NCBI GenBank assembly: GCA_963970005.1 | Contig: CAXAMN010027395.1 | Span: 415,318-479,317, forward strand | Length of the DNA stretch: 64,000 nucleotides | Origin: Durusdinium trenchii | Taxonomy: Eukaryota > Sar > Dinophyceae > Suessiales > Symbiodiniaceae | Direction: 5' to 3' | Shown here: piece after piece, positions 1 to 12,337 of the stretch | Numbering within the stretch: the stretch's first letter is position 1 | Layout: each line of letters starts with the position of its first letter | The notes under the pieces: generated by a model | Database searches by the model: none | Seen by the model: only the letters and a program-made list of their open reading frames with translations | What the model was told of the DNA's origin: nothing | Position numbers and translations under genes: made by a program

Positions 1-550
1 CAGTTCAGAGGAAGAGACTTGTTGGCTTGGATGACGGCAATGTGGGTTTGACAAATCAATGAGGGAACTACCAGATCCCCTGATAATTACTGTAGAAATG
101 GGTAGAAATGGGGCCAGCAGCTATAGTTCACTTCTTGTGATCACAACCAGATGGGTCATGTGTGTGCATTGAAGGTGTTGCTTCACACTCTGTCAGTTTT
201 TTGACTACATCCGAACTTGTCACAGAGCAAAGTGAGAGCCTCAGGCAAGATTCGCTTCACCTTTGGCAGAGACGAACGGGCAAACACTGACACAGTGGAG
301 GCCAAATGGGTAGCAGATGAGAAGAGCTGTGAGAAGTGGGAATGGATCCGGACACTTGGCAGGACGTTGTTTGTTCATGGATGTACTCCCAAGATAGTCG
401 CTAGTGTACCGCTCAGTTCTTTAGGAAAAGGAACTGAGCGAAGAATGTGGACCGTTCCTTTTCTCGCTCCTGCAGGCCACACTGACCAATTAGGGCCGGC
501 TTGGCTGGGGCAGAATGTTGGGCCGGTGCGCCATGTTGGGTGAAGTACTC

Positions 551-814
551 ACTGGACACGAGTCCAAAAGACTCATGTGATTTGAGTAGTTTTTTGTTGC
601 TAGTAATAAGTGCATCGCCACTAGTAACAAGTGCATTACTACTAGTAGTAGCAAATGGCTTCTTGTTACTACTAGCTTCTTGTTACTACTAGTAAGGCAC
701 CTGTTACTACTAGCGTGGCACTTGTTACTACTAGCTTCTTGCTACTAGTAGTATTGCCCTTGTTACTAGTGACGATGCACTTGTTGCTGTGAAGGACTGG
801 ACACGAGTCCAAAA
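551..814. repeat. Modular ACTAGT-word repeat array bracketed by direct repeats
   Basis: A run of short words (TTCTTGTTACTACTAG, TAAGGCACCTGTTACT, GATGCACTTGTTGC and similar) separated by ACTAGT or CTAGTAG. It is bracketed by a perfect 19-bp direct repeat, ACTGGACACGAGTCCAAAA, at 551-569 and 796-814. The repeat itself holds GGAC/GTCC as a small inverted repeat. The same words recur at eleven other places in the window. The bracketing repeats suggest an inserted unit, but the mechanism is inference. Confidence 0.8.
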
Positions 815-2448
815 CACTCCACCTTCGGTGCGGGAGTCCGTCGGCGAGCAATGTTCAACTTGGACACCTGCTTGAGACCAGACCTGTCATGTGAAACGCT
901 CGTTTGTTGATGAAAAGACCAAGACACCTGCAACTTGATTGGCTGATGTCTCATGGCTCATGACCCTTTGAGAATGGCCATGAATTGTGGCTGAGGCGGA
1001 CGCTCTAGCATGGTCGACTAATCCAACCAGCTCGTTCTTATCTCGATCTCTTCATTCCAAGGATACGGCAGGTTGATCCACCCTGCCAGCTGTGGATAGC
1101 AATCCCCTGGTTGACCTACGGATCGGTGATGCTCTAAAATGTCTTAGGCTAAAACCTAAATGGCAAGGGAATTGCTTGACCTCCCTTGTGGTTTTGTCAT
1201 GTTCTGTCCAGAGGGTGTGATGATAGACACCATGCGGCACGGTCTGTGCCCAGGGATGGCTCCTGCCGGATTGATGCAAACGATGCGGACAAGTCGGCAC
1301 TCACCCCCATGCCGCTTGGGCTAAAGCGAGGGTGGCATTGAAGATGAGATGAGAGGATAGGAAAGGATGTGGATTGTTGGTTTACACCTGTGGGGTGTGG
1401 TTTTGCATGGCTTTGTTGTTTTGAATCTTTGATTGCAACGGTGCACTTGAAGGAGCTGCAATAATTATGGACCAATGGAAGACTTGCCGTGAGAAGGGTT
1501 GATAAGAGAGCGCTCGAAGAGTTCAGTGAAGAGATGATTTTGTTGCTTTGAAGGGAGCACTTGTGGCACCCCAGCAATGGTCCTACATGGTTATACAAGG
1601 GTGTCACGTGCATGTTCAATCATTTTCAGGCCTGCTAGGTCCACAAAAGATTACGGCGCTTGGGTCGGCGGCTAGGGGCGGACCCACACTAGAGGCCTTC
1701 GGCTTTGGCCTTTGGCAACAAACAGGGCCTGCTGACCCGATTTAGGGGGCTAGCGCCCGGGGCTTACTAGCAGGATTGGGCCATTGGCCAATGATGACTT
1801 GGAATCAGAGACAAAGAGAATTAGAGAGGAATTGATCACTGGGAATGTGTGATGTATTTGGAACTACTGGAGAAAAGACACATGATGAATCAAGTTCAGT
1901 TCTAAGCAGAGAACTGGAGTGTGGGACCTTGGTCAAGACACTTGGGATCCAAGGGCTCTTTGGACTCTTCAGGACATTGACCTCCAAGGGGCATGGAAGA
2001 CATCCCAGGGGGTTCAAACATTTGGCACCTAGTGCTTCCACCTCCAAATCAGTGAGATTGAAAGGCTTTTCACAATCCACGTCATTCCTTCGGGGTTCTC
2101 CAAATCGGGCTGAGAATCGGACTGCACCCATCCTTCCTTTCATGTTCGCGGTCCCTCACGAGGCATCCGACGCAAGACGCCATCGACCTCTTCCGACGGT
2201 GGAAGAAAGAGCGCAAGCCAGGCCAAACCGTCGCTGTTCGCGTCAAGCAACAACTGCACCGTCGCTGTTCGCTCGTTGCAGTTGTTGGTCGTAAGGACCC
2301 CATGGTTTGTCGTCATGTTATTCATGTTGCAGTTCTGTAGATGGGCTGAATCCCATGCTGTTTGGTGTTTCTAAGGTGCTTGGTTTGTGCAGGATTGCCA
2401 ACAGTAACTGGAGAGTGCTCACGTTTGAGACTTATTTCATTTTTGCAG
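815..2448. other. Mostly non-coding stretch
   Basis: No exon could be supported. The frame from about 2143 to 2336 is open and contains the coding-like stretch DAIDLFRRWKKERKPGQT (about 2176-2229), but without a clear acceptor or partner exon, so it is left as a note. The rest shows no recognisable gene. Confidence 0.5.
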
Positions 2449-2508
2449 GGCAAGAACCTGCCATTTTTCCTGCCGGGTTTGGTGGAAGTTCAAGAACTGG
2501 GTTCGTCG
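2449..2508 (+). CDS. Candidate internal exon, unknown protein
   Basis: Sixty bases, twenty codons, phase 0 at both ends, between a good acceptor (T-rich run ending TTTTTGCAG) and a GTGGGA donor. It reads GKNLPFFLPGLVEVQELGSS. Not coiled-coil in character and not recognised. No neighbouring exon could be joined with confidence, so it may be a lone exon of a gene otherwise unseen here, or chance. Confidence 0.4.
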
Positions 2509-4845
2509 GTGGGATACTCATGTTTGTCCTTGGCGCCCACCAACCAGCTTCGCCAACTTGGCCGAGTTTTACACTTGACTTGGTTTGGATGTACTGTTAA
2601 GTTATGTAAATTGAAGAAGGTGGCTTGCTCCCTTGCTAACATCATTGTTGATTGAATTGTTTGTTGGCGGAAATGCATTCATTTGAAACGTGTCAGACTT
2701 GGGGCTTTCATGGTCTTGCCTCTTTGTGGAGCATGTAGCGTCCCAGCGGGTGTGTTATCTATGCCGGTAAGATCTATTGAAGGTCTTTTGGTCGAAAATG
2801 GTCAAGTGTTCATGAATCTTTGCAGCCACATCCGGCCAATTGACGCCCTTGAGGGTAGTCAGAAACCGCAAACATTTAGTTGTCCTGTTGTGGAACCTCA
2901 AGGCAACTCATGAGTTTTTCAAAGTTTGGATCCTCAGCCTGCTTGGAGATTTCAAGGTGACTTTGAGCACTTGAAGTGTTCAAGGTTTGCGAATAATGCG
3001 AAAGAACCCCCGTCGATCTTGTTCCTGGTTGACCTTTGGCGCTTGCAAACGACGTGTTTTCTTCTTTTTTTGTGTTCTTGAGAACCTCATAACACCTCGG
3101 TGTCATATTGTTTTTGCGTCCCAGGTGTCCGTTACTTCTGGGATGGCAGCTTGGATGTTGGGCGATGTCTGACAGGAGTTGATGATAGTTGATGTGGGTA
3201 ACGCACATGACATGTGGGACATGTGATCCAAGACGCCTTCTAAAAACGCTACAGACTGACTCAACGTGTCCCCCAGGACAACGACGGGGACATGTGTTTG
3301 TTTTTTCTCCACACAAAGACGGCGACACCGTCGGAGAACTTGTCAGAAGTACGTGATGTCCAGATCCCAGGCCCCAAAGATGGGTGGCTAGCTGAATGGA
3401 ATGGGTTGCAATCAAAGCGCGAATTCATTGTCATCCACCAGAAGGTTGGCCTCAAAAAATGGAACCTGATTTAAATGTTGGTCGCTGGTGAACATACAAC
3501 TCACAAGAGCTTAAAGTCTAAAGACCCCAAATCCTGGTCCCATGTGCCTCCTCGACGGAATTGAATTCTACATAATTCTACAGATTTGTTTGGAGGATGC
3601 AGGCGTGAGAGTAGAGCGGCTCACTCCACTACAGGAACAATGCGTTGAACCATTTTGAGGAATCGACTGGCCGAAGGACCCAATGGACATGCCCCACACC
3701 CCAACAACTGAAACTGCCAGCGGAAAGCACGGACTGCTCGGCAGTCGCCGTGGCCCACCTTTCGGGGCATCACCTTGTGCATGTCGGTGTGGCACCATCC
3801 ATGGATGCAACTGGACCGTTTGATACCGTTTGCAGAAGGACCGCTCCATGGAGTAGATCGTCCCTTTTTTCCCACAAGCCACTCAAACCAGGACGTCGAG
3901 ATTCCCATGGCATCCAGTGCTGGGATGCTGAGGTGAGGATTCCGAGTTTGCCACGCACTCACCATTCCCGAACATCAAGCTATGTGAGCGTTCAGTGCTC
4001 GAATTCAAGGACGGGGAGAGTTCGGCATGGTTTGGCATTTTTGTGTGTTCAGACAGTTGTTTGCCCCATGTTTTTGGGACCCACGGCGAGGTGGCTGGGG
4101 AAAGAGTTTGTTGTTTGGTCCAGCAGTGATTGAGATGAAGGCTCACCGGGCTTGCTTTGGCGCAGGTTAGTGCTCAATCTCTGACTCTGTAGTGTGGAAA
4201 TGGCACTTCATAGCAGACACAATGTAGAGTCAGTGAAAATCAGTGAAAGGCCTTCAGGTGCGCCCTGATTGGGAAGACCTGTACTGCGCCCACTAGGTTC
4301 AGAGGTTCAGATCACACAGGACTTTATGGCCAGTTGTGGAACGTCGCACCTTATGCATATGAGTCACATTGAGTCACTATATAGTCAATATGCTTCATCG
4401 GCCACCAGAGGGGTTCCTCCGTGGTGTGGGACGGAGCGGTTCCGGTCCCACAGTCCGAACAGGAAGCGACGGCAGGAGGGGTGTTCTCTTTGGGAACTCA
4501 TTTGTGGGGCACAAGGGTGTTTTCTACAGTCAGTGGGTTCAAGTAAGTAGACACAAATCACTTAAGAGTGTAAGAATGTGTTGAGTTCAAGACCGGATGG
4601 ATTGGCGGAAATGTGGCTACGGTAAACGCCACAAACATCCCGTTGTTTTTTGGGAAGCCAAGATTTCTCCAGTCAATCTAGTCATCCTGGAGTTAAACAG
4701 ACTATAAATGAATACGGATAATCATATCCAACAGCCATAACAAGTTGCTACTTGGGCATATGATGTTTCATGAGGGATTTGTTCCATATTCATCCATATA
4801 TACTAGTATCCATATTCTATCCTTTCCAGAATCCTGTGTCTCTAG
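2509..4845. other. No supported gene
   Basis: Several chance open frames occur on both strands but none has coding-like composition together with splice signals. Nothing repetitive stands out. Confidence 0.5.
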
Positions 4846-4942
4846 GAACTTTGGGACACCAACTTGGAGGGCGAGCTGGAAGCCCTTTACGACAGCCAGC
4901 CAGAGTTGGTGCAGAGACTTGAAGGCGGCTGCATCTCAACGG
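4846..4942 (+). CDS. Candidate internal exon, acidic helical protein
   Basis: Begins after the acceptor GTGTCTCTAG and ends at a GTAAAT donor, leaving phase 1. It starts ELWDTNLEGELEALYDSQPE and continues with LVQRLEGG. Acidic, leucine-spaced and probably helical. Codon use and both splice signals make it better than the surrounding open frames. Protein family unknown. Confidence 0.5.
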
Positions 4943-5114
4943 GTAAATGGTGATGGGGTTGATCTACAGATTCCCAAGAGCGGCTGTCAAAGCCTTGCGA
5001 ACAAAGTATGTCTTGTAGCTGGTGGGTGTCTCTGACCTGAGCACACCAGTATCGACCCAAAAAAACCGTATCGACCAGTGTACTCATGGGATATCGTGAC
5101 AAACGTCATCCAAG

Positions 5115-5184
5115 CGCCGTCAAAGGGGACGATGATAGTCTGAGGACACAGCAAGACTCGGCTGTGGAGACCCAGAGGGCAGAG
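5115..5184 (+). CDS. Candidate internal exon, charged
   Basis: Open frame ending in a GTACGG donor and reading AVKGDDDSLRTQQDSAVETQ then RAE. Rich in D, E, Q and R like the coiled-coil exons downstream. The acceptor (CATCCAAG) is weak, so the start is uncertain. It may be the next exon after the one ending near 4942, but the join cannot be verified. Confidence 0.35.
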
Positions 5185-5827
5185 GTACGGTACGGTCAGG
5201 TGCATCGGTCGGCATGAAGCCTCGTTGAGCAAACAGGACACAAAAGGACGCCACGATGCAGGCAAGCATGAAACGCAAAGCGAGACAACAGGAGTAATTG
5301 TCCTGGAGACAAATGGAGCGGCAAAGGCCCAATCATTTTGAGACACAAAGTGTCTTTACTTGCAAGAATGGAGAGCCCAACAGCCAAAGTGTTTGGAGAG
5401 CAAGGACCACTCATACACGTGAGGGTTGGAGAGTGCATGCAAGGTGCCTTTGAAGATGCCAACTATAATGTGTTGATGTTTTGAATGGAGTGCATCAGAC
5501 TTGGAAGGCCATTTCAACACCTCCTAAGCCCTGGACTTGCCGAAATACACCCAACCAAAGCAAATTAGCATTAGCAGGAATAAGTTGACATGACTCCTCC
5601 TCAACCTTTAAGTGGCTAGCTAAATTGAATTAGCTGGGAGGCTACTGTAGAGGGGTTGCTGTTCATTGAGACATATATAGGGACCCGACATCGGGCAAGA
5701 TTCCGATCGGGCAACGACCAGAGTGAGCTCATCACATAATATTTGGCAAGCTATTTGGCAGGCACTTGGCTGGTAGTGAGCGAGCTGCTTGGCAGTCTGG
5801 GTTGCACAATCGACAATGACAGATGTT

Positions 5828-5901
5828 CATGGATGTTCCTAGTAGCGTCCTTGCTCCTAGTAGTACGGGCAGGAGCCCCTAGTAGCGTCCCATGGATGTT
5901 C
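5828..5901. repeat. Small ACTAGT-word repeat copy with 11-bp flanking repeats
   Basis: A short copy carrying TTCCTAGTAGCGTCCTTGC and GGAGCCCCTAGTAGCGTCC. It is bracketed by the direct repeat CATGGATGTTC at 5828-5838 and 5891-5901, which resembles a target-site duplication. Confidence 0.75.
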
Positions 5902-7844
5902 AACACATTTGGAAGCTCATGGCGGTCAACTGTGTCAACTGTTTGTTTTGGACTCGTTCGCGACTTTCCACGAGGGCATCTTCTGGCCTTCACCAAAGTC
6001 CTCAGTTATGTAGTGTGTAGCGTTTTAGGTGTTTTCTTGGGGTTTAGTTAGTTTAGTCAGTTTCGGTTGCTCTCACGGTTCTTCTCTGTGAGGATGATGC
6101 CAGTTTCTTTGTCGAGGAGTTTGTCAAATCTTAACAACCGCCATTTGTTCGGTGATAGATCAGGTCTGGGCTTCGTTTGAAGCGAGCGAGTCAACACACG
6201 ACAGGTCGATATATATCCAATCCCCCGTTTCTCCGCTCCCCGCGCGCGCATGAGTGCCCCGCACGCTATCAGGGTGATTGCACATGTGAGCAACAGCTAA
6301 ACTCTCCATCAAACAGAGTGGTATTGGAGCACAGATTGACTGAAAACATGCACTTCAACCATCTTCGACCCGTAAAACGATATATGAACTCCCAAAAGCG
6401 ATGACCTTGGAATGAGATGGAATGAGATGGAATGAGCACATGTGATGGGATGTGATAGCAAGTACTGCGTTTGGACCGGCACCTGCGCTTCCTGACAGCA
6501 TAGTTGTGCATGGAATTGTGGAACCGAAAGTATATAGCATGCCAACATTGAGACGTTTCCCATGCGAACCTTGCGCCCCAACCATTCCTCAAGCTTTCCG
6601 TATATTATGTTTGTAACGTATATATATATATAGCATATTCTCGTAATCTTCCCGGCCTTCTTCATGTCATTTCCCGCAATATTTTCCCAAGATGTAACTA
6701 GGCTTTTAAATGCTTTTAACAACACAACTAAATGATAACTGAACGATAAGCATGTTGAACAGAAATGTGCTCTTGTAATGGATGGCGCAGATGTGAAGAG
6801 ATTTGTGAGAGAAATCTTTGCGGATGAGAAGATCAAATTGCGTGTAGGTGCTCACACCTCGACTCAAGAAGCTGAGGTAGAGATTTAGAAGTGTGGCTGC
6901 ACTCATTTGGCAGGTGTTTGACATTGATGCTTTCAGGGTTTGTTCAACACATTGTATATCATTAAATATGATCGAGTAAACAGTAAACTCCCTAAAACGA
7001 TATCTTCCCAATCCATTCCGGCACGTGTTTTTCTTTTCAAGATGGATGACTTGTAGGCAGAAAATGCGTGGCCACATTTCATCTTTGGCATATTTTAGTG
7101 CGGTAATACCGGCAAAAACGGTTTTGCGGCTTGACAAGTGCTTGGACAGAGCTGTTTGTAGTGGCAATAAGACAAACAAGCCAGCCGGTGCTCAGGACCT
7201 GCGGAATTTGGAGGACAAAAGCTGAAGTTCAAATCAAGGACAAGGATCCAAGCAAGCTTTGGGGCCAAAACACCCGGAAGCTCCAGCGGCCGTACGAGCC
7301 TTGCCTCACAACCAGGGCGTTGAGATGTGAGAGGGCGTATATCCTTACATCCGTTGACAGTTCAGGTACACCACTTGGGAACCGTGCAGATCCGCTTTGG
7401 TGAACGATTCTCAACCAACAGTGCTTGGGACCCCCAAAAGAATCTACTAAGAGCCTCGTATAGATCCAACGGCTTTCTCACCCACCCGCCCCATAGTGCA
7501 CATCCTCTTTCTCACGTTTCCACGGTCGCTCAACCGGTCGCTCAATCGTGACACATCGGGGGCCCCGAAGCGACCGGCCGCCAAGGAACTCATTTACACC
7601 AAGCGATCTGCGGAGGACCGGTCGAGGGAGGTCGAGGGGCCGTGTGGAGGACATTCCGATCGGGACAATCCTCGGTATGTACTGAGATGGAATTGGATGT
7701 GGACGGAAGGAGCAGCGCCGTAAACATGTCCACTCCTTTCGGATTTGAAATTCTGCCATAGTCTACCAAGTCTGCGAAGCAGAAGGGTTTTGAATAATTG
7801 TTTGAATTAACCAAGCTGCATCTGATTTGTCTGCCAATCTTTAG
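5902..7844. other. No supported gene
   Basis: AT-rich, with a short TGGAATGAGA tandem near 6411-6437 and a (TA)n run near 6619-6632. A charged stretch near 7590-7640 (AKELIYTKRSAEDRSREVE) may be an exon remnant, but no clear splice sites frame it. Confidence 0.45.
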
Positions 7845-7989
7845 GAGAAAGGCAAAGTCATCATCGATGGTCCTCAAGAGCTTATGCAGATTCTGCTGGG
7901 TGTGGCGGACATGTGCGAGTGTGATATCGACGATCGGAACATCATGCCCTTGTATGATGTCCGCGGTTCCTTGGTCTGGTTTATCCATG
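7845..7989 (+). CDS. Candidate exon of an unrecognised soluble protein
   Basis: Follows the acceptor GCCAATCTTTAG and opens with EKGKVIIDGPQELMQILLGV, then an acidic, cysteine-containing stretch (ADMCECDIDDRN) and YDVRGSLVWF. This looks like true globular coding sequence. The frame meets TGA at 7989-7991. A GA donor (CCAT|GAAGAC) would end the exon just there. Alternatively skipping one T at 7980-7983 gives a continuing frame (IHEDILE), and the third frame then reads WNDVTKHLFDMK up to a GTAATT donor at 8036, which would mean a decayed exon. Family not recognised. Confidence 0.45.
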
Positions 7990-8035
7990 AAGACATCTTG
8001 GAATGACGTGACAAAACACTTGTTTGACATGAAGG

Positions 8036-9929
8036 TAATTAGACATGACCTTTTTTTCCGTGAACATGTCGTCCAGGTTTTATGATTTCCGTGAAGACTA
8101 TGACTTTATATTACAGATTCACCTGAGGTATGTGCAAGTATTGATCCGCTGAGAAAGGAATAGCCGCTTGTATATAGAGAATCAGCTTGGCCCTGACTGT
8201 CGGCTCCGGAGTGAATGGTTTACGCGTCGGGCCCTCACTGTTGTCTTGGTGTGTGTGTGTGTGTCCCTGAAACTGATATACTGATTTGATATACTGATTT
8301 GATATACTGAGTTGATCTGAGTTGAGTTTCTCAGCCGGTGATGCCATTGAAGGAGAATCTCCGAACTCCAAACAAAACCTTGAGCCCCATATCATATCAC
8401 AGAGGACGAACCAATGTTGTTTTTTTTGTCCTGGTGTTGGATGACTTGCGTGGATCAATCATTGACCATCACTTCACTTTAATTGGCTGATGCATCCTAC
8501 CCCTCCTACATAAAGAGCGTGTCAGTCACACTCCTACAAGCATGAATGGACTGGACTAGGGTGGTTCGCCTGCCGGCACCTATCCACTTTCGCCATGTTG
8601 CCACCTATACCGGCTATACCGCCTATACCTATAACTCGTGCATATCTCCCGAATGGCAGAGTTTGGGGTCTGTGAGAACCACGCACGAAAGGATCACGAA
8701 ACCATGAGAACCAATGAACCAGAATTGGTGCGGAAAGGAAGCGAGGTTCTATGTGGTTCTTAAGGCTCATGTTCTACCAGATTCTACCATTCTACAGTGA
8801 CTATAGTTCCCTATCATAGGGAGGAAAGTGAAGTGCAAAGCCGTTAAAAAGTGGCTTGAACTGTTTTTCTCCACATACATATTGGATGTCCTTCATTGTT
8901 TGAAAGAGTACCGACAGCCACGTGTCAATCGCACCTGTGTGGTGACCAAAAGGCCGGAATCGTTCGCAAACAGTGCGTACGCAAACCGCGCTGGGTGAGC
9001 AAGAGAGTTTGGGGAACAACCAACATGTTGACAGGCCACACGACATGGTGGACTGCACTTTTGAGGTAAGGCTTAGGCTGGATTTGAATAGGAAAATGCT
9101 ACTTGATAGAGGTCAGTTTGACTTGTGCCAACCTGTGCGGGTCTAGTTTAGGTTGTATACTGTATACTTCAATGCTTACGGAAGTAGCTGGTGAGTTCAT
9201 GTTGTTAGTCCCGAACACCTGATAACATCTGAAAACGATAGTCACTCATTTTACCCAGAAATCACTATCAAGGCTCAAAGCTTCAATTTTAGGGAAATGT
9301 GCTTCAAGGAAGGGGAAGGGCCCTTACTTCTGGGTCCAGATAGCCCAGATTGCCCAGATTCAGAATGGTTTTGTTGGTTCCAGTTCTAAATTAGGTTCCA
9401 GATTATAAGACTGGTCGAACTGGAAGCGTGCTGCACCAGTCGCTTCTAGAAGCTATTGACTTGAGGACAAATGTATGGTACAATTCAAGAACTCTTGGAA
9501 CCACTTCGTTGAACACAAACATAGACAGTTTGGCAAATTGACTGACGATGCTTGGGCTCCTTCAACATGTCAATGTGCTGTCAACATCTCACCTACGCGG
9601 CTACCGCCCAACCCTCAATCGCCAGTGTGGCTGGCCTTTGAAAGCGAGAAGCTTCAAAAAGGATGGTTGATTTGGGTGGGAGCAACGCATCAAGAAATCG
9701 GAATGCTGAGGGCAGGCCAAGTGCAAAGAGTAATTACAGTTTATCATGTTACATCCTCAGTTCCATTGGATGGGCCATTGTCAGAAGAATTTGGGTGTTT
9801 TCATTTTGCAATTCAGCTCCCTGGTTTACCAATCCATTTGATCCGGTTGAAAATCCTTTGAAAGGCGGGCACCCCAAGTTCTGTCCTACATTTATGGCTA
9901 GGGCAACTTGACACAGTGTTCCAAAACAG
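8036..9929. other. Mostly non-coding stretch
   Basis: Contains a (GT)n run near 8252-8266 followed by imperfect tandem copies of ATATACTGATTTG at about 8276-8330. No gene could be supported. Confidence 0.5.
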
Positions 9930-10025
9930 GTTTCCCCCGTGCCAAGTCACCCAGCCAGGAGCTCTCAGCCAAGGTGGACGATGCCAAAGCCAAGTTGCGA
10001 GCACAACTGGAGGCACTGTCGCCCG
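9930..10025 (+). CDS. Coiled-coil exon, cluster I
   Basis: Lies between an AACAG acceptor and a GTGCGT donor and encodes SQELSAKVDDAKAKLRAQLE followed by ALSP. Heptad-like spacing of A and L with many K, D and E. First clear exon of the cluster of short coiled-coil exons running to about 23.9 kb. The start could instead be at 9946 after CCAAG. Confidence 0.5.
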
Positions 10026-10636
10026 GTGCGTTGACAGGGCAGGAAAATGAGTTTTCCATTCAGGACTGGATGCCCAAGAAGCCGATGTTTTGTGGGGGCT
10101 GCAGGAAGGTAGGGTAAAAAGATGGCGTCGTACGGAGCATCCGCACCGGTGCGAAACACGACGACATGTTCCGCATGCAAAGGAGTCGTGACAGAAGCAT
10201 TCTGTTCAACATCAGGAGTTGAGAAGGTTAAACGATTGTCTTCGAGTTTTGATTTCCGACCATATTCATATTCCTCGAAGCTGATCCGGTTGATCCCTTG
10301 TTGAAGAGCGGTGTTAGCTTTTGTTTGCTATTTGGCTACTTGGAAGTGTCATAATCATACTATGAGAAATGGAATTCAGGGTTGTAGCTCTCAGAACTCT
10401 TTTGACACAATTGCACTGAAGTATACGCATACCGCATACCATTGCTCGCAAGTGTCAGATTATCACTGCATGCCCTTCATGATTACCAAGTTGCTAAGAC
10501 CCCACACCCCTCAATTTGTGTGGGAATACGAATATATATACCGTACCCCCATTCTTACCCCACACCCCATACTCCCCAGTACGCGGGTCTAGCAGTACGG
10601 TCTTCCATGCCTGTTCCCCACTGGGGCGGCTGCCAG

Positions 10637-10708
10637 GAAGCCCGAAAGCTGGCTGAGGACCGGTGGAAAGAGCTGGAGGAGAAGCAAGTGGAGAACGCCA
10701 GGCTCCCC
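10637..10708 (+). CDS. Coiled-coil exon, cluster I
   Basis: Seventy-two bases, phase 0 to 0, acceptor TGCCAG and donor GTGGTG. Reads EARKLAEDRWKELEEKQVEN then ARLP. Strong amphipathic helix with heptad spacing. The even phase means it can be skipped or duplicated without changing frame. Confidence 0.65.
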
Positions 10709-11086
10709 GTGGTGCTGCGACCTGCAGGATGTTGGTACGGAGAGTTCATGATCCACCAGTGCCGGGCAGATGGGAAAGCTTCATTTCACATCAACATCCA
10801 GCATTTGCTAGCACCATGCAATCAAGTGGGGATGAGAGTATGGCCCAAAGCTATTGGCCTTCTTAACTTAAGCCGTCCAGTCCAGGAAAGAATTCAACTC
10901 CTGCATTTTCGGGGCTCATCTCGAGCTGCTGGCTACAGGCCATTTTGGGTAACTTGGAAGATGTTTGTTGTGTTGCCACGAGAAGAGGAACCACCACAAA
11001 TGCACAGACCCCACATGTGTCCTGGCTCCACGCGAAACCGCGCAACCACGGCCCTTTCGGCGGGCCCCGCCTCGGCGGAGCGGCAG

Positions 11087-11209
11087 GCTGTCGGAAGAGC
11101 TCCAAAGACAGACAGTGCTGCTGCACCAGAATGCTGAAGCCAAGAGCCACCTGGACGAGGAACGGTTGAGGCCCATGCGTTTGCAACGGAAGGAGACGGC
11201 CGAGGGAAG
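11087..11209 (+). CDS. Coiled-coil exon with TVLLHQN motif
   Basis: One hundred and twenty-three bases, phase 2 to 2, acceptor GGCAG and donor GTGAGA. Begins LSEELQRQTVLLHQNAEAKS and continues with a K/R/E-rich helix. The TVLLHQN segment resembles TVLLHEN in the exon at 19876, which suggests the two exons are related by duplication. Confidence 0.6.
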
Positions 11210-11344
11210 GTGAGAAAGTGGGTGTGAACTGGTGGATTTGGGACACGTTGGGACACAAACATGCAGCAAATTCGGAGTTGGAGAGCGGTGGCTTTGTTCT
11301 CCTGGTTTTCGATGATGCATCTGGCTCAGCTTTGGGCCAGGCAG

Positions 11345-11443
11345 GCGTCTCAGGTGCGCCTGGAGCAGCAGCAGCTTGAGGAGCTCCAGCGGCAGACGCA
11401 ACGCCAAGAGCAGGAGAAGGCGGATCTGCAGAAGGACCTGGCT
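11345..11443 (+). CDS. Coiled-coil exon ending in LQKDLA
   Basis: Phase 0 to 0 after GGCAG, with a GTGCGG donor (a GC donor one codon earlier is also possible). Starts ASQVRLEQQQLEELQRQTQR and ends ADLQKDLA. Its C-terminal half resembles the exon at 15110, which ends KLQKDLE. Glutamine and glutamate dominate; typical long-rod composition. Confidence 0.65.
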
Positions 11444-11785
11444 GTGCGGTCTGGTGATGGTGGGGAAGTCTGAATCAGCAGCTTGAGGTGGAAGTGGTGG
11501 TGGGGCACGCAGAAGATTGAAATGATTCCTACGGTTAAAAAAATCAAGATCACAGAAAGCTGGTGTGAAAACCTGAGACTCATTTTGTTGGGTTGGGCCC
11601 CAGTTGGGCTTATCGGTGGGATGAACTTTCCAAGGACAATCTTGCTGTCAATTTGAGTTGCGGTGTTTTTCCTCAAAACATTAAACAGCTAGTTACCCCA
11701 GACTAGGGGACAAGGTGCAAGAACAACCCCACATCGGTGTTCTGTGAGTTCTTCGGTGCCATGGCAGCGTCATTCTTCCGGCAAG

Positions 11786-11832
11786 AGGAGCTGGCTGAAG
11801 CCAAGAAGGAGGTGGAAGCTCAGAGCAGCCAG
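11786..11832 (+). CDS. Short coiled-coil exon
   Basis: Reads EELAEAKKEVEAQSS after the acceptor CGGCAAG. A GT (at 11833) or an earlier GC donor is possible, so the 3' end is uncertain. In-frame TGA follows at 11836. Confidence 0.5.
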
Positions 11833-12281
11833 TCTTGAAAACCGCTTGGAATGATGGGGCGGAGCACATGTTGGAAGGATATAGAAGGGCTCCGGAACGC
11901 TCAAAGGAATGCTTCGTATTTCCTCAGACGTACTGTAAATGACAATGAACTCCTGCATGCAGGACACGTCTCATCAGCCCTTTGGATCGATTGATCCATT
12001 GATCGTACGGTTTGAATGGTGATTCGGCTGGTGCAGATTCGGCTCTCCTAGCCCCAAATCCATCTGTACTTTCAGTGTCACTCGACCTGGTCCCGGACAT
12101 GTTAGTACTACCTCGACTGTCAGTCCTAAACTGGCTCCATTCCTCAGTGGACTGAACTGTCCCTTGGACCCCCCTTTTTGTTGATCGAAATTGCGTCGCC
12201 CGGGGGAAGAATGCAAGGCCCAAAATGTATCCTTCTGGCCGTGCCGGCGTCCTGTTGGGCCACGCTTTGGGCACGTGTTAG

Positions 12282-12337
12282 GTAAACTCCTGGAGGAGAA
12301 TGCTCGACTGGCACAGAAGATGGCCAGTGATGTAGAG
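12282..12337 (+). CDS. Coiled-coil exon KLLEENARLAQKM
   Basis: Acceptor GTGTTAG, donor GTGAGG after a GAG codon. Reads KLLEENARLAQKMASDVE, a classic heptad pattern with L and A at core positions. The donor is one of the best in the cluster. Confidence 0.65.

Noticed and set aside
217..290. Possible exon EQSESLRQDSLHLWQRR
   Set aside because: An acceptor is present (TTGTCACAG), but no donor was found before the stop and another frame is equally open.
2876..3415. 179-codon minus-strand open frame
   Set aside because: No domain, no splice context, low-complexity S/H/T composition; several other frames are open in the same stretch.
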